Assembly: GCA_965222005.1 (NCBI GenBank)
Contig: OZ244935.1
Coordinates: 1,054,001-1,118,000 of the forward strand
Origin: CBDCTM01 sp965222005
Lineage (GTDB): Bacteria > Bacteroidota > Bacteroidia > Chitinophagales > Saprospiraceae
DNA length: 64,000 nucleotides
Direction: 5' to 3'
Shown: in pieces, positions 27,487 to 35,498 of the stretch
Numbering within the stretch: position 1 is the stretch's first letter
How the letters are laid out: each line of letters begins with the position of its first letter
Notes under the pieces: model-generated
What the model was told of the DNA's origin: nothing
Seen by the model: the letters and a program-made list of their open reading frames with translations, nothing else
The model's database searches: none
Program-made: the position numbers and the translations under genes

Positions 27487-28948
27487 GCTCTCCATATGGC
27501 TGAAAGAAGAGCAGTCGCACTGGCTGTTTTTTGGCTTTGCAGCTATTGTGTTGCTCAGTCTTTTTGCCGGCATTGCCACAGAGCTCTACTTCCTGGCGGG
27601 CCTGCCGGCCTTCCTTTTGTTGGTGTATATGAGCTTGGTAGATTTTCGCAAAGTTTTCTTTTTACTCCTCATATGTATTCCCTTCTCCACCGAAGTATCC
27701 TTGCCCAACGGCTTTGCCACGGATTTGCCCACAGAACCGCTAATGGTGGGCTTGATGCTGATTTACCTGATCTACATAATCCGGCATGGGCGGCAGATGA
27801 GCGGAGCCTTTCTACGGCATCCTATTAGCCTTTTGGTAGTGTTGCATTGGTTGTGGATACTGGCTACCACAATCAGCTCGGAGCTTTTTTTGGTGTCGCT
27901 TAAGTTTTCGCTGGCCAAAAGCTGGTATCTGATCGTCTTTTATTTTATGGCAGGCAGTATGCTCAAAACGGAGAAGGATGTAAAGTTCTTTTTTTGGAGT
28001 ATTTTAATCCCTCTGGTCATTACGGTCAGCATTGTATTGGCCAAACATGCCCCTTCCGGTTTTGCTTTCGAACGAGTAAAATCGGTACTCGACCCCTTTT
28101 ATCGCAATCATGTCAACTATGCCTCCATTTTAGCGCTATTTGTACCCTTGGTCTGGTATGCCTACCGGTGGTATGAACGTTGGTCGGTGCCGCGCCTGGT
28201 GATCCTGGGCAGCTTGCTGATCCTGCTTATCGGGATTCAGTTTTCATACACCCGTGCAGCATATGTTTCGTTGGGGCTGGCCGTGGGAGCTTACTTTGTG
28301 ATCCGCTACCGCCTCATCAAAGCTGCGCTGGGCTTGGTGACTATCGGGGCTATAGTAGCGGTGGTCTGGCTGGCCAATAATAACAATTACCTCAACTATG
28401 CTCCCAATTACGAACGGACGGTCAGTCATACCAATTTTGACAACCTGGTTTCTGCTACCTACAAAGGGGAGGATATTTCCACGATGGAACGCTTTTATCG
28501 CTGGGTTGCTGGCTTTTACATGAGCCAGGCAAAGCCCCTGACAGGTTTTGGGCCAGGCAATTTTTACAATTTTTACAAGATATACACCGTCAGTAGTTTC
28601 CAGACTTATGTGAGCGACAATCCTGAGAAATCGGGGATTCACAGCTATTATCTAATGACTTTGGTAGAACAGGGGTATCCCGGCCTGGGTATATTTGTGC
28701 TGCTGTGCTTCTTCACACTCATAAAAGGCGAGCAGATATACCATGCTACTCATCCTCCCCAGCGGCGCCAGCTCATCATGGGAATACTGCTTTCTCTGAT
28801 CGTAATCGATGCTATTTTGCTCATCAATGATATGATCGAGACCGACAAAGTGGGGCCATTCTTTTTTATACAAATGGCTGTACTGGTGAATATGGATTTG
28901 CTCAATCGGCATCAAAGTCAACAAAGAAGGGTGCAGCCACCAAATTAA
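27476..28948 (+). CDS. O-antigen ligase/polymerase family protein
   Basis: Integral membrane enzyme of the WaaL/Wzy type that polymerises or attaches glycan chains at the periplasmic face. The start at 27476 (MADKLSIWLKEEQ) is preferred over a TTG upstream that would lie wholly inside the Wzz-like gene. The 490 residues show about 12 membrane segments and the conserved periplasmic loop with 'SYTRAAYVSL' and 'TGFGPGNFYNFYKIY', plus the family's 'HSYYLMTLVEQGYPGLG' His motif. A ligase and a polymerase cannot be told apart from sequence alone. Confidence 0.85.
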   Translation: MADKLSIWLKEEQSHWLFFGFAAIVLLSLFAGIATELYFLAGLPAFLLLVYMSLVDFRKVFFLLLICIPFSTEVSLPNGFATDLPTEPLMVGLMLIYLIYIIRHGRQMSGAFLRHPISLLVVLHWLWILATTISSELFLVSLKFSLAKSWYLIVFYFMAGSMLKTEKDVKFFFWSILIPLVITVSIVLAKHAPSGFAFERVKSVLDPFYRNHVNYASILALFVPLVWYAYRWYERWSVPRLVILGSLLILLIGIQFSYTRAAYVSLGLAVGAYFVIRYRLIKAALGLVTIGAIVAVVWLANNNNYLNYAPNYERTVSHTNFDNLVSATYKGEDISTMERFYRWVAGFYMSQAKPLTGFGPGNFYNFYKIYTVSSFQTYVSDNPEKSGIHSYYLMTLVEQGYPGLGIFVLLCFFTLIKGEQIYHATHPPQRRQLIMGILLSLIVIDAILLINDMIETDKVGPFFFIQMAVLVNMDLLNRHQSQQRRVQPPN

Positions 28949-28961
28949 TTACGCGCAATTT

Positions 28962-28991
28962 TTTGCGGTTCACCAATAAATACTACCTTTG
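28962..28991 (+). promoter_or_regulatory. strong Bacteroidota-type promoter
   Basis: TTTG (28962-28965), 18 bases, TACCTTTG (28984-28991): one of the best consensus promoters in the window. It would drive the NUMOD4-HNH gene through a leader of about 100 bases. Confidence 0.6.
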
Positions 28992-28999
28992 TTTAACAT

Positions 29000-29040
29000 G
29001 GTGCGTACCTTATTGCGGTCGAGCCCCACGACCTGGCACC
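29000..29040 (+). promoter_or_regulatory. nested hairpin in the leader of the NUMOD4-HNH gene
   Basis: GGTGC (29000-29004) pairs with GCACC (29036-29040) around an inner GGTCG/CGACC hairpin (29017-29021 and 29029-29033). A 32-codon frame also starts at 28998 and ends just before the main ATG. Either could control translation; nothing here proves it. Confidence 0.35.
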
Positions 29041-29096
29041 GTAGTTCACAAAAAAACACAAAGCTAACTTACTCTCAAACAAGACTAACTTAATTC

Positions 29097-29657
29097 ATGA
29101 GTGTAGAGCCGATCAAGTCTCACTGGAATGAGCGTTGGTTGCCGGTTCAATTCAAGGATGACACTTGCAAAACCCATTATCAAGTATCCAATTTTGGACG
29201 CATAAAAAGTATCCAGCGAGCTACCGGCGTGGAAAAACTAATCAAAGGATCAACGGTTGACAGGGGCTTCAAAATTCTCAATGTTCGCCTGGCAAATGGC
29301 AAAAGAGATTCTGTCATGATTCACCGATTTGTGGCCCGGCATTTCGTTCCTCGCCCCAGCGAAGCGCACAAATATGTCATCCACATTGATCGCAACTATG
29401 CCAACAATAAGTGGAACAACCTGCAGTGGCTTACCCATGAAGAATGGGTCGTACACATGCTCAACACGCCACGCCGCCGCAAAGCTGAAAAAGAGCGCAA
29501 TCGCAAATTGACGGAAGCGCAAGTCAAAATGATCAAGCGAATGCTAAAGCGCGGTAAGAGCAAACTCTCCATGATCGCCAAGCGCTTCGATATTTCCGTC
29601 ACCCACGTCAAACGCATCCAATCGGGTGAAAACTGGGGAGATGTAAGTCCTGATTAA
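29097..29657 (+). CDS. NUMOD4-HNH endonuclease-like protein with C-terminal helix-turn-helix
   Basis: The 186 residues begin with a NUMOD4 motif ('ERWLPVQF' ... 'YQVSNFGRIKSI'), followed by an HNH core: H96-I-D98, then paired Asn at 103-104 and N108 in 'NNLQWLTHEE'. The third part ('LTEAQVKMIKRMLKRGKSKL', then 'IAKRFDISVTHVKRIQSGENW') is a DNA-binding helix-turn-helix. This layout is that of homing-endonuclease-like proteins, which cut DNA and spread their own gene, and of phage HNH proteins. No intron or intein is seen around it, so it appears free-standing. Confidence 0.82.
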   Translation: MSVEPIKSHWNERWLPVQFKDDTCKTHYQVSNFGRIKSIQRATGVEKLIKGSTVDRGFKILNVRLANGKRDSVMIHRFVARHFVPRPSEAHKYVIHIDRNYANNKWNNLQWLTHEEWVVHMLNTPRRRKAEKERNRKLTEAQVKMIKRMLKRGKSKLSMIAKRFDISVTHVKRIQSGENWGDVSPD

Positions 29658-30136
29658 AGATTCTTTCAAAGATTTAGCTCCACCCAGCTCAGGGTGTGGC
29701 CACTCCCGTGGGGCTTCCCTGTCAGGCTTTGCTGCAGTGAATGAATGCCCTCGTCTGCTTTTCTGCCAGTACCGGACTGAGCCAGATATAGTCATGAAGG
29801 TAGCATTGGACAGGCCATTCACAAGCTTGAGGCTGGCCGATTGAGAGCAGGGTGCCAAAAAGGGAGAATCTATCGGATCAGTGAATCCCCCGGCAACAAC
29901 AAGATACTAGCGAGCACTGGCCCCTCTTCGTTTTGGGCAAGGAGGTTTTAGCAAAGGCAAAAAAAGGAATCGAAAATCTCACTGTTTTCCAATTCGATAG
30001 CATAATTGAGGCCGTCATTGGACAGAATACAATTTTGTAATGTTACGGTTGCTCGGGCATTATCCTCTTCCTCCCATTGAGCAATAGTAGAGTCATTTTG
30101 TGAAAACATGCCAGCCCCCCAGCTATGTAAACTAAG
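29658..30136. other. gene-poor stretch before the tRNA
   Basis: About 480 bases with several short frames on both strands and no recognisable product. A 71-codon minus-strand frame (29948-30163) has a natural-looking composition but runs into the tRNA terminator hairpin. I see no supported gene here. Confidence 0.4.
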
Positions 30137-30174
30137 TAAAAGCCCGTTTGCCTTGATTGGCAAACGGGCTTAGC
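30137..30174 (-). terminator. terminator of the tRNA gene
   Basis: Perfect 12-bp stem AGCCCGTTTGCC/GGCAAACGGGCT (30141-30152 and 30159-30170) with a 6-base loop, followed on the minus strand by TTTTA. It lies 9 bases after the tRNA. Confidence 0.85.
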
Positions 30175-30179
30175 GAGGG

Positions 30180-30253
30180 TGGGCCCACCAGGACTTGAAC
30201 CTGGGACCCTCTGATTATGAGTCAGATGCTCTAACCAACTGAGCTATAGGCCC
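30180..30253 (-). tRNA. tRNA with CAU anticodon (Met or Ile2)
   Basis: The minus strand folds as a complete cloverleaf: acceptor GGGCCTA/TGGGCCC, D arm GCTC-AGTTGGTTA-GAGC, anticodon arm TCTGA-CTCATAA-TCAGA, T arm CCAGG-TTCAAGT-CCTGG, discriminator A. The anticodon is CAU. It is not an initiator tRNA by its acceptor pairing, so it is elongator Met or, if C34 is modified to lysidine, the AUA-reading Ile tRNA; a tilS-recognition comparison would decide. The 3' CCA is not fully encoded. Confidence 0.93.
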
Positions 30254-30266
30254 GCAAAGGGAGATG

Positions 30267-30297
30267 CAAAAATACATAATTGCGTGTCTCCCTGCAA
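30267..30297 (-). promoter_or_regulatory. tRNA promoter
   Basis: On the minus strand TTG (30295-30297), 20 bases, then TATTTTTG (30267-30274). Transcription would begin a few bases before the tRNA 5' end. Confidence 0.6.
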
Positions 30298-30374
30298 GTA
30301 CTTTGAAAAGGGCTTGCGGCGGAGGCGTCTTACTCTTTCGACCCGGCAGGATATATAGCAATAGTTTTTGTCTT

Positions 30375-31184
30375 TCAATTATTCGCCTGCATATGCATAT
30401 CCATTTGTGGAAAGGGAATGCTTACCCCATTGCTATCAAATTCCTTTTTGATGTTTTCGTGCATATAGAAGAACACATCCCAGTAATGTTCGCTATTTGC
30501 CCAGGGGCGGACGGCAAAATTGACTGAGCTATCTGCCAGCTCCGACACAAAGATGTCAACCGGTTTGTCATGCAGCACCTGCGGGCAGCTGTCAGCGACC
30601 TTTTGTATGATACTGCGTGCTTTGTCAATATCATCCGAGTAGCCGATTCCGTACGTCATATCTACACGAATGATCCCCTGCCCGGAAATGTTGATAATCA
30701 CATTGCTGGTAACCACTCCATTAGGAATGATCACTTTTTTATTGTCCGGTGTCATTAAAATGGTATTGAACACCTGAATGGCCTCCACTACGCCCGTCTG
30801 TCCGTTAAGCTCGACCAAATCACCGACTTTGTAAGGCTTAAATACCAACAGCAGTACCCCGCTGGCGAAATGCCCGAGGCTGCCTTGCAGGGCCATACCA
30901 ATTGCAAATGCCAGGGCTCCAAAGATGGCTACGAAGGAGGTGGTTTCCACTCCAAACATACCCGCTACACTAAGCAGCAACAATACTTTGAGACCTACGC
31001 TGATAAGAGAGGCCAGGAAAGGGCGGATTGTTTCATCAATACCTCTTTTCTCCATTGCCCGCTTGACCAGGCGTGTAACCCAGCCGATAATCCAAAACCC
31101 AATGATGAGCGTTAATAATGCACCTATCACTTTGGGTGCATATTCAATCGCCATAGAATAAATTTTGTCCAAATGAGCTTCCAT
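30375..31184 (-). CDS. mscS: small-conductance mechanosensitive channel
   Basis: Opens under membrane tension and releases solutes during hypo-osmotic shock. The 269 residues match the minimal MscS plan: three N-terminal membrane helices, the pore helix 'FGALAFAIGMALQGSLGHFASGVLLLVF' (GALAFAIGMALQGSLG with the Ala/Gly packing pattern), 'KVGDLVELNGQTGVVEAI' beta domain, and a C-terminal alpha/beta domain ending 'SIPFPQMDMHMQ', which is the family ending. It is divergent from recX with 53 bases between. Confidence 0.93.
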   Translation of the reverse strand: MEAHLDKIYSMAIEYAPKVIGALLTLIIGFWIIGWVTRLVKRAMEKRGIDETIRPFLASLISVGLKVLLLLSVAGMFGVETTSFVAIFGALAFAIGMALQGSLGHFASGVLLLVFKPYKVGDLVELNGQTGVVEAIQVFNTILMTPDNKKVIIPNGVVTSNVIINISGQGIIRVDMTYGIGYSDDIDKARSIIQKVADSCPQVLHDKPVDIFVSELADSSVNFAVRPWANSEHYWDVFFYMHENIKKEFDSNGVSIPFPQMDMHMQANN

Positions 31185-31237
31185 TTTGTTTAAGTGTTTT
31201 TGTTAAAAGGTTTGAGTAAAAAAAATGAGCATGTATC

Positions 31238-31747
31238 TTGGTCACTAAAATCTGCCAAAAATTGAGTGCAAAAAATAAAAAATATTTTTCAAAACATGAA
31301 GCACTGGCCCGTTTGCAAAGGTATTGCGTCTATCAGGATCGGTGCCATCAGGATGTTAGAAACAAATTATTATCGCTGGAGGTGTATGGCGATACGCTTG
31401 AACAGGTAATTGCCGAGCTAATCGAAGAAAATTTTTTGAATGAAGAGCGCTTCGCCCGTTCCTTTGCCCGGGGCAAATTTCGAATAAAAAACTGGGGGCG
31501 CGGACGCATAATCATGGAACTCAAAGCTCGTAAAATTTCAAGCTATTGTGTTAAAAAAGCCTTGGAAGAAATTCCCGAAGAGGACTATCTGCCCGCTTTG
31601 AGAAGGTTTATGGAACGTAAAAAAAAGCTTCTCCGCGATACGGACCTCCATAAAAGACGCAACAAACTGGCTCAGTATGCCTTGCGAAGAGGATGGGAGC
31701 CCGCTCTTGTTTGGCCGCTTATCAGAGAGCTTGAAAATGACAGGTAG
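31238..31747 (+). CDS. recX: regulatory protein RecX
   Basis: Modulates RecA by binding its filament and limiting recombination. The 169 residues are three tandem three-helix repeats; 'ALARLQRYCVYQDRCHQDVRNKL', 'LIEENFLNEERFARSFARGK' and 'ELKARKISSYCVKKAL' (each shown in part) are typical of Bacteroidota RecX. The only in-frame starts before the conserved region are TTG codons at 31238 and 31262, so the exact N-terminus is uncertain. recA is not nearby. Confidence 0.9.
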   Translation: MVTKICQKLSAKNKKYFSKHEALARLQRYCVYQDRCHQDVRNKLLSLEVYGDTLEQVIAELIEENFLNEERFARSFARGKFRIKNWGRGRIIMELKARKISSYCVKKALEEIPEEDYLPALRRFMERKKKLLRDTDLHKRRNKLAQYALRRGWEPALVWPLIRELENDR

Positions 31748-31839
31748 TAAGTAGTACTTAGCTGAGGCGCAGCTTTTGAATATCCCGCAAAAATTTCGTA
31801 AATTGGTTGCCTGCAAGCAAACCAACGAATCAATTCCAA

Positions 31840-31855
31840 CAATCAGAAAACTGAC
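31840..31855. repeat. 16-bp motif copy 1, upstream of the RiPP-like gene
   Basis: CAATCAGAAAACTGAC, with a TCAG-AAAA-CTGA inverted core. An identical copy lies at 33804-33819 between the divergent 33714 and 33922 genes. Both are in short intergenic stretches within 2 kb, which suggests a shared operator-like site; chance cannot be excluded. Confidence 0.35.
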
Positions 31856-31935
31856 TTTACCATTTTTTTGGTTCCACCTCTTTGGAAGATTTGGTTATAT
31901 TAATAGGACTTTCGCTGAAATAAATAACTGCAATT

Positions 31936-32169
31936 ATGGCTAAGAAAAAATTGCGCCTCTCCGAATTAAAGGTGAAGAGCTTCATCACCAGTCTCCCCTT
32001 ACAACAACGCAAGAAAGCAAAAGGCGGATATGTAAGAATTCCCGGGCGATTGTATGTTGACTATCAGCACGGCCAGTTTACCGATCACAAATCACAATTG
32101 GCTCCTGCCACTCCCGGCAATCTGATAGATAGCAACCCGATTGAACTGACTGGCAATATCGGCAAGTAG
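31936..32169 (+). CDS. RiPP precursor-like peptide (pinensin-type leader)
   Basis: A 77-residue peptide. Its first half resembles the leaders of Bacteroidota class I lanthipeptide (pinensin-like) precursors: 'KLRLSELKVKSFITSL', then 'QQRKKAKGG' with a Gly-Gly at 30-31. The predicted core ('YVRIPGRLYVDYQHG', then 'QLAPATPGNLIDSNP') has no Cys, so a thioether ring cannot form within it. No LanB/LanC, ABC transporter or peptidase gene is close by. It may be a free leader-like export substrate, a relic, or modified by enzymes elsewhere. Confidence 0.6.
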   Translation: MAKKKLRLSELKVKSFITSLPLQQRKKAKGGYVRIPGRLYVDYQHGQFTDHKSQLAPATPGNLIDSNPIELTGNIGK

Positions 32170-32172
32170 TGC

Positions 32173-33714
32173 TTATCTGAAACGGTTCAAATAACGGTCT
32201 CTTACTGCTTCGGCAAAGGACTTGTTTTGGATTTTGCTTTCGGCCCATGCAATAAAATCAAAATACTGAAATATTACTTTTTCGGAAGGGATTTCGGCTA
32301 AGGCTTCGAAATCCTTTTTCAATTGTACAAAGCCCGAGCGCAATGCTTTGGATGAAGAGTATTTGCCAGAATCGCGGATGAAATGGAGCACCAGCTTTTC
32401 AAAAGCATGCTCCCGGTTGCGACTCTGCAGATACCGATGCGTGGCTCTCAATAAGTATTCCAGCAACATCTGATTGCCCATCTCAAAGTGAATGATCAGG
32501 TTGAGAATGCGAGCCAGGCTTTGCAGATCCTGCCGCTCAATGCTGCGTGGCAAATTGAGCCAGTGGTTGAGATAGTGCAGCGCCTGGTCATAATCGCCCA
32601 TACCAAAATAAATGTAGAAATACTGGAAATAGAAACGACCGCGCTCAAAGAGCCGCGTATCAAACCGCCGGGCTGCCTTCTGATGGATTTTAAGGATGGC
32701 CAGGCCCTCCTCAAAGTTGCCTTTAAAAATACATAGAGAGAACTTTTTAGTGTAGTATTCCATGTGTATCCGCAGCTCATCATGTAGCGTTTTTGGCTGT
32801 ATTTTCTGGAATTTTTCAAGGCAAGCATTCACTTCATCATACTTATTGAGCAGGCCACAACAAGCCGAATGGTTGCCCAAAGTAGAGATATAATCCGTTA
32901 CGTCTTCTTTAAGAAAATGGGGGTGGGATTCCATCAAATTTAGCAGCGTATTTCCAAGCTCATATAGCTTTTGGTATTGCAAGGTGGAAAAATAATAGAG
33001 GCTATATATTCGGTAGTACAGCACCTGTGCCCGAAAGGAACGAGCTTTGTCAATAGTATTCAACAAGGGATGGTCAACAAAGCGCTTGAGCCGCGCAACT
33101 TTTTCATCATCCCGCAATAATGAATCCTTTCGGATACTGACAATGAGTCGGTAAAACATGTTTTTGTAGGCAGCAATGTTTTTCAGGTGCTCCAGATATT
33201 CTACCTCTTGCGCTTCAATATCCTCCAATCGCTTATCCAGGTAGGAAATATCCGCTTCGGCATAGGCAATCTTTTTTTTCCAGCTCAATATCTCTATCAT
33301 TTTTCCAAACAGCTCGTATTGCCCGGCCAGCTTCATTGCTTTGTGCAGCAAGTCTCTTGCCTCCGCATAATGGGCTCTTTTGTGCAGCGCTTTAACGCTC
33401 AACAGCAAGCCCTTCAATTTATATTCTACCGATGACTTTTCATCGTAGGATTGAAGGCTTTTTAAGACTAGTTCATACAAATACGCCTTGAGTTCTGAAA
33501 ACTTCCGGCTATGTATTGGCTGACCAGCATAAATGCTCTCTTTGAGTGCTTCATCATCATATGTTTCCTGTTGGCCGATCGCTTCAAACAATCGCAAATA
33601 CTTGCTCGTTTTATCCCCTCCTCGCGCATTGACGAACAACCTGAAATAGCGTTTCTCAGAGCCTGTCAGAGATTTAATGAGGTCAAATAATTTGCTGGAA
33701 GGCGTCTTTGGCAT
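32173..33714 (-). CDS. helical-repeat protein, function unknown
   Basis: The start at 33714 (MPKTPSSKLFDLIKSLTGSEKRYF) gives 513 residues; the longer frame upstream is not conserved-looking. The whole protein is alpha-helical, with tetratricopeptide-like pairs ('MGDYDQALHYLNHWLNLP', 'FKGNFEEGLAILKIHQKA'), so it is a scaffold of TPR type without signal peptide or enzyme motif. It is similar in style to Saprospiraceae proteins that I know only as hypothetical. It converges on the RiPP-like peptide gene with 3 bases between. Confidence 0.6.
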   Translation of the reverse strand: MPKTPSSKLFDLIKSLTGSEKRYFRLFVNARGGDKTSKYLRLFEAIGQQETYDDEALKESIYAGQPIHSRKFSELKAYLYELVLKSLQSYDEKSSVEYKLKGLLLSVKALHKRAHYAEARDLLHKAMKLAGQYELFGKMIEILSWKKKIAYAEADISYLDKRLEDIEAQEVEYLEHLKNIAAYKNMFYRLIVSIRKDSLLRDDEKVARLKRFVDHPLLNTIDKARSFRAQVLYYRIYSLYYFSTLQYQKLYELGNTLLNLMESHPHFLKEDVTDYISTLGNHSACCGLLNKYDEVNACLEKFQKIQPKTLHDELRIHMEYYTKKFSLCIFKGNFEEGLAILKIHQKAARRFDTRLFERGRFYFQYFYIYFGMGDYDQALHYLNHWLNLPRSIERQDLQSLARILNLIIHFEMGNQMLLEYLLRATHRYLQSRNREHAFEKLVLHFIRDSGKYSSSKALRSGFVQLKKDFEALAEIPSEKVIFQYFDFIAWAESKIQNKSFAEAVRDRYLNRFR

Positions 33715-33803
33715 GCGGTTGTATTTGCAAGGGCAAGCTATCAATATAGGCAAAAAGTGTAAAACAGTGTACGAATTGACACGCCAGAGGGTTCTGTTTT
33801 TGG

Positions 33804-33819
33804 CAATCAGAAAACTGAC
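33804..33819. repeat. 16-bp motif copy 2, in the 33714/33922 divergent promoter region
   Basis: Identical to the sequence at 31840-31855. It lies 102 bases before the LytTR gene and 90 bases from the helical-repeat gene start, so a regulator bound here could act on both. A further palindrome, GGATCA-CCAT-TGATCC, lies at 33879-33894. Confidence 0.35.
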
Positions 33820-33921
33820 ATATCCCGCTAAGATGGGTTGTTTGCTGCCCTGTCTTTTACTTATTTTACTTTGCTGGAGGATCACCATTGATCCAAATTT
33901 ATCATATCAAACCTCTGTACA

Positions 33922-34362
33922 ATGAGCGTACTGAAATCCATAACAAATACAGCACCGCCCCCCAGAGGACTAGAAGCTCAACTCAATAGCCCGCCCCAAT
34001 ACTCGGCTCAAGCGGCATCCCCGAAGATCGCTCTTCCCACCTTGGATGGAGTCCATTTTGAAAAAACCTGCCACATTATCAGCCTGGAAGCAAAAGGCAA
34101 TTATACCTGCCTGCATTTTAAGGCTGGCCATAGTTTGCTGATTAGTAAAACGCTTCGGGAAATGGACCGACAGCTCAAAAACGAACGGCAATTTGTACGG
34201 ATACACCGCTCATTTACCATCAACCTGGATTACCTGACAAAATACTGGAAAGGGAAAGGAGGGATTGTACAAATGGAAAATGGCGCCCACTTCAATGTAT
34301 CCTGCGGAAGAAAGCAGGCTTTTTTGAAAAGCATTGAACTTTATTTCGGATGCAGTATCTAG
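33922..34362 (+). CDS. LytTR-domain DNA-binding protein
   Basis: Residues about 45-140 form a LytTR domain ('IISLEAKGNYTCLHF', 'LLISKTLREMDRQL', 'FVRIHRSFTINLDYL'), a beta-type DNA-binding fold that usually binds direct repeats in promoters of virulence, bacteriocin and envelope genes. There is no response-regulator receiver domain; the first 40 residues are low complexity and Pro-rich. It therefore is probably not controlled by phosphorylation through itself. Confidence 0.88.
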   Translation: MSVLKSITNTAPPPRGLEAQLNSPPQYSAQAASPKIALPTLDGVHFEKTCHIISLEAKGNYTCLHFKAGHSLLISKTLREMDRQLKNERQFVRIHRSFTINLDYLTKYWKGKGGIVQMENGAHFNVSCGRKQAFLKSIELYFGCSI

Positions 34363-34375
34363 GAATGCGCTATCG

Positions 34376-35347
34376 TCAAAACAGCCCCTCAATCACCTTC
34401 TCCTCTGTAATTCCTTCCGCTTCGGCCTTATAGTTGCGCACTATCCGATGGCGCAGCACATACTTGGCGATCGCCTGTACATCCTCGATATCCGGCGAAT
34501 ATTTGCCCTGAATAGCTGCATGGCACTTGGCACCCAATACCAGATATTGTGACGCGCGAGGGCCAGCTCCCCAGCTAATGTAGTTGTTGACTGTTTCGGT
34601 AGCGCGCTGAGTTTGCGGGCGGGTTTTGGTAGCCAGAGATACAGCATATTCAAGTACATTGTCAGCTATAGGTATTTTGCGGATAAGCTCCTGGTAGAAC
34701 AAAACCTGCTCGGCTGTAACGATGTGCTTGAGGTCATAGTTGAGCTGCGCCGTAGTCGTTTTTACTACTTGTATCTCTTCATCATAGCTCGGATAGTCGA
34801 GCGGAATGTTGAACATAAATCGGTCAAGTTGAGCTTCCGGCAAAGGATATGTGCCCTCCTGCTCGATGGGGTTTTGGGTAGCCAGTACAAAGAAAGGGGA
34901 AGGAAGAATATGCCGTTGGCCACTTACTGTGACCGAACGTTCCTGCATCGCTTCGAGCAGGGCAGCCTGCGTCTTGGGAGGAGTACGGTTGATTTCATCT
35001 GCCAGCACGATATTGGCAAATATGGGGCCTTTGTTGAATTTGAAGTGCCGATCTTCACCCAATATTTCAGAGCCGGTAATATCAGAGGGCATCAGGTCGG
35101 GTGTGAATTGAATACGCTTGAAATCCAGGTCCAGCACATCTGCAATTGTGCTGACCAGCAAGGTTTTCGCCAGCCCCGGAACTCCCACCAGCAAGCTGTG
35201 GCCATTGCTGAATAGCGAGATGATCACGGCTTTTACTACCTCATCCTGCCCTACAATCACCTTGGCAATTTCGCTGGAAAGGTCTCTGTAAGATCGAGCC
35301 AGGGCATCTACAGCCTCTACCTCGTTTTTATACGCTGTGCTTTGCAT
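34376..35347 (-). CDS. MoxR-family AAA+ ATPase
   Basis: Chaperone-like ATPase of the MoxR family. The 323 residues contain Walker A GVPGLAKT (55-62), Walker B 'NIVLADEINRTPP', the MoxR 'ALLEAMQE' and 'FVLATQNPIEQEGTYPLPEAQLDRFMF' core (ATQNPIEQEG, LDRFMF), and the lid with 'GASPRASQYL'-type 'GAGPRASQYL'. Family genes usually sit beside DUF58 and von Willebrand factor A genes and help insert cofactors into partner complexes; here none is adjacent. Confidence 0.93.
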   Translation of the reverse strand: MQSTAYKNEVEAVDALARSYRDLSSEIAKVIVGQDEVVKAVIISLFSNGHSLLVGVPGLAKTLLVSTIADVLDLDFKRIQFTPDLMPSDITGSEILGEDRHFKFNKGPIFANIVLADEINRTPPKTQAALLEAMQERSVTVSGQRHILPSPFFVLATQNPIEQEGTYPLPEAQLDRFMFNIPLDYPSYDEEIQVVKTTTAQLNYDLKHIVTAEQVLFYQELIRKIPIADNVLEYAVSLATKTRPQTQRATETVNNYISWGAGPRASQYLVLGAKCHAAIQGKYSPDIEDVQAIAKYVLRHRIVRNYKAEAEGITEEKVIEGLF

Positions 35348-35391
35348 ACTTTTTAATTAGCTGATTTTCGGAGGATATTTTTCAAAAACGT

Positions 35392-35458
35392 ATCAGAGGT
35401 GACACCAGCCTAAGCTCTTCGAATGGAGTAGCTTTACATTTTTGGTGTCACCTCTGAT
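35392..35458. repeat. 16-bp perfect inverted repeat, terminator-like
   Basis: ATCAGAGGTGACACCA at 35392-35407 and its complement at 35443-35458 enclose 35 bases that hold a weaker AAGCT/AGCTT hairpin. On the minus strand the stem is followed by ACGTTTTTG, so it could terminate the dipeptidase transcript before moxR. Its length and loop also fit a dispersed palindromic element. Confidence 0.6.
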
Positions 35459-35498
35459 TAGCATCGCAAAATTAAAAAAACATCAAACATGTAACGCG

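Noticed and set aside
29948..30163. 71-codon minus-strand frame before the tRNA
   Set aside because: Starts in the terminator hairpin and shows no family resemblance; kept only as part of the gene-poor region.
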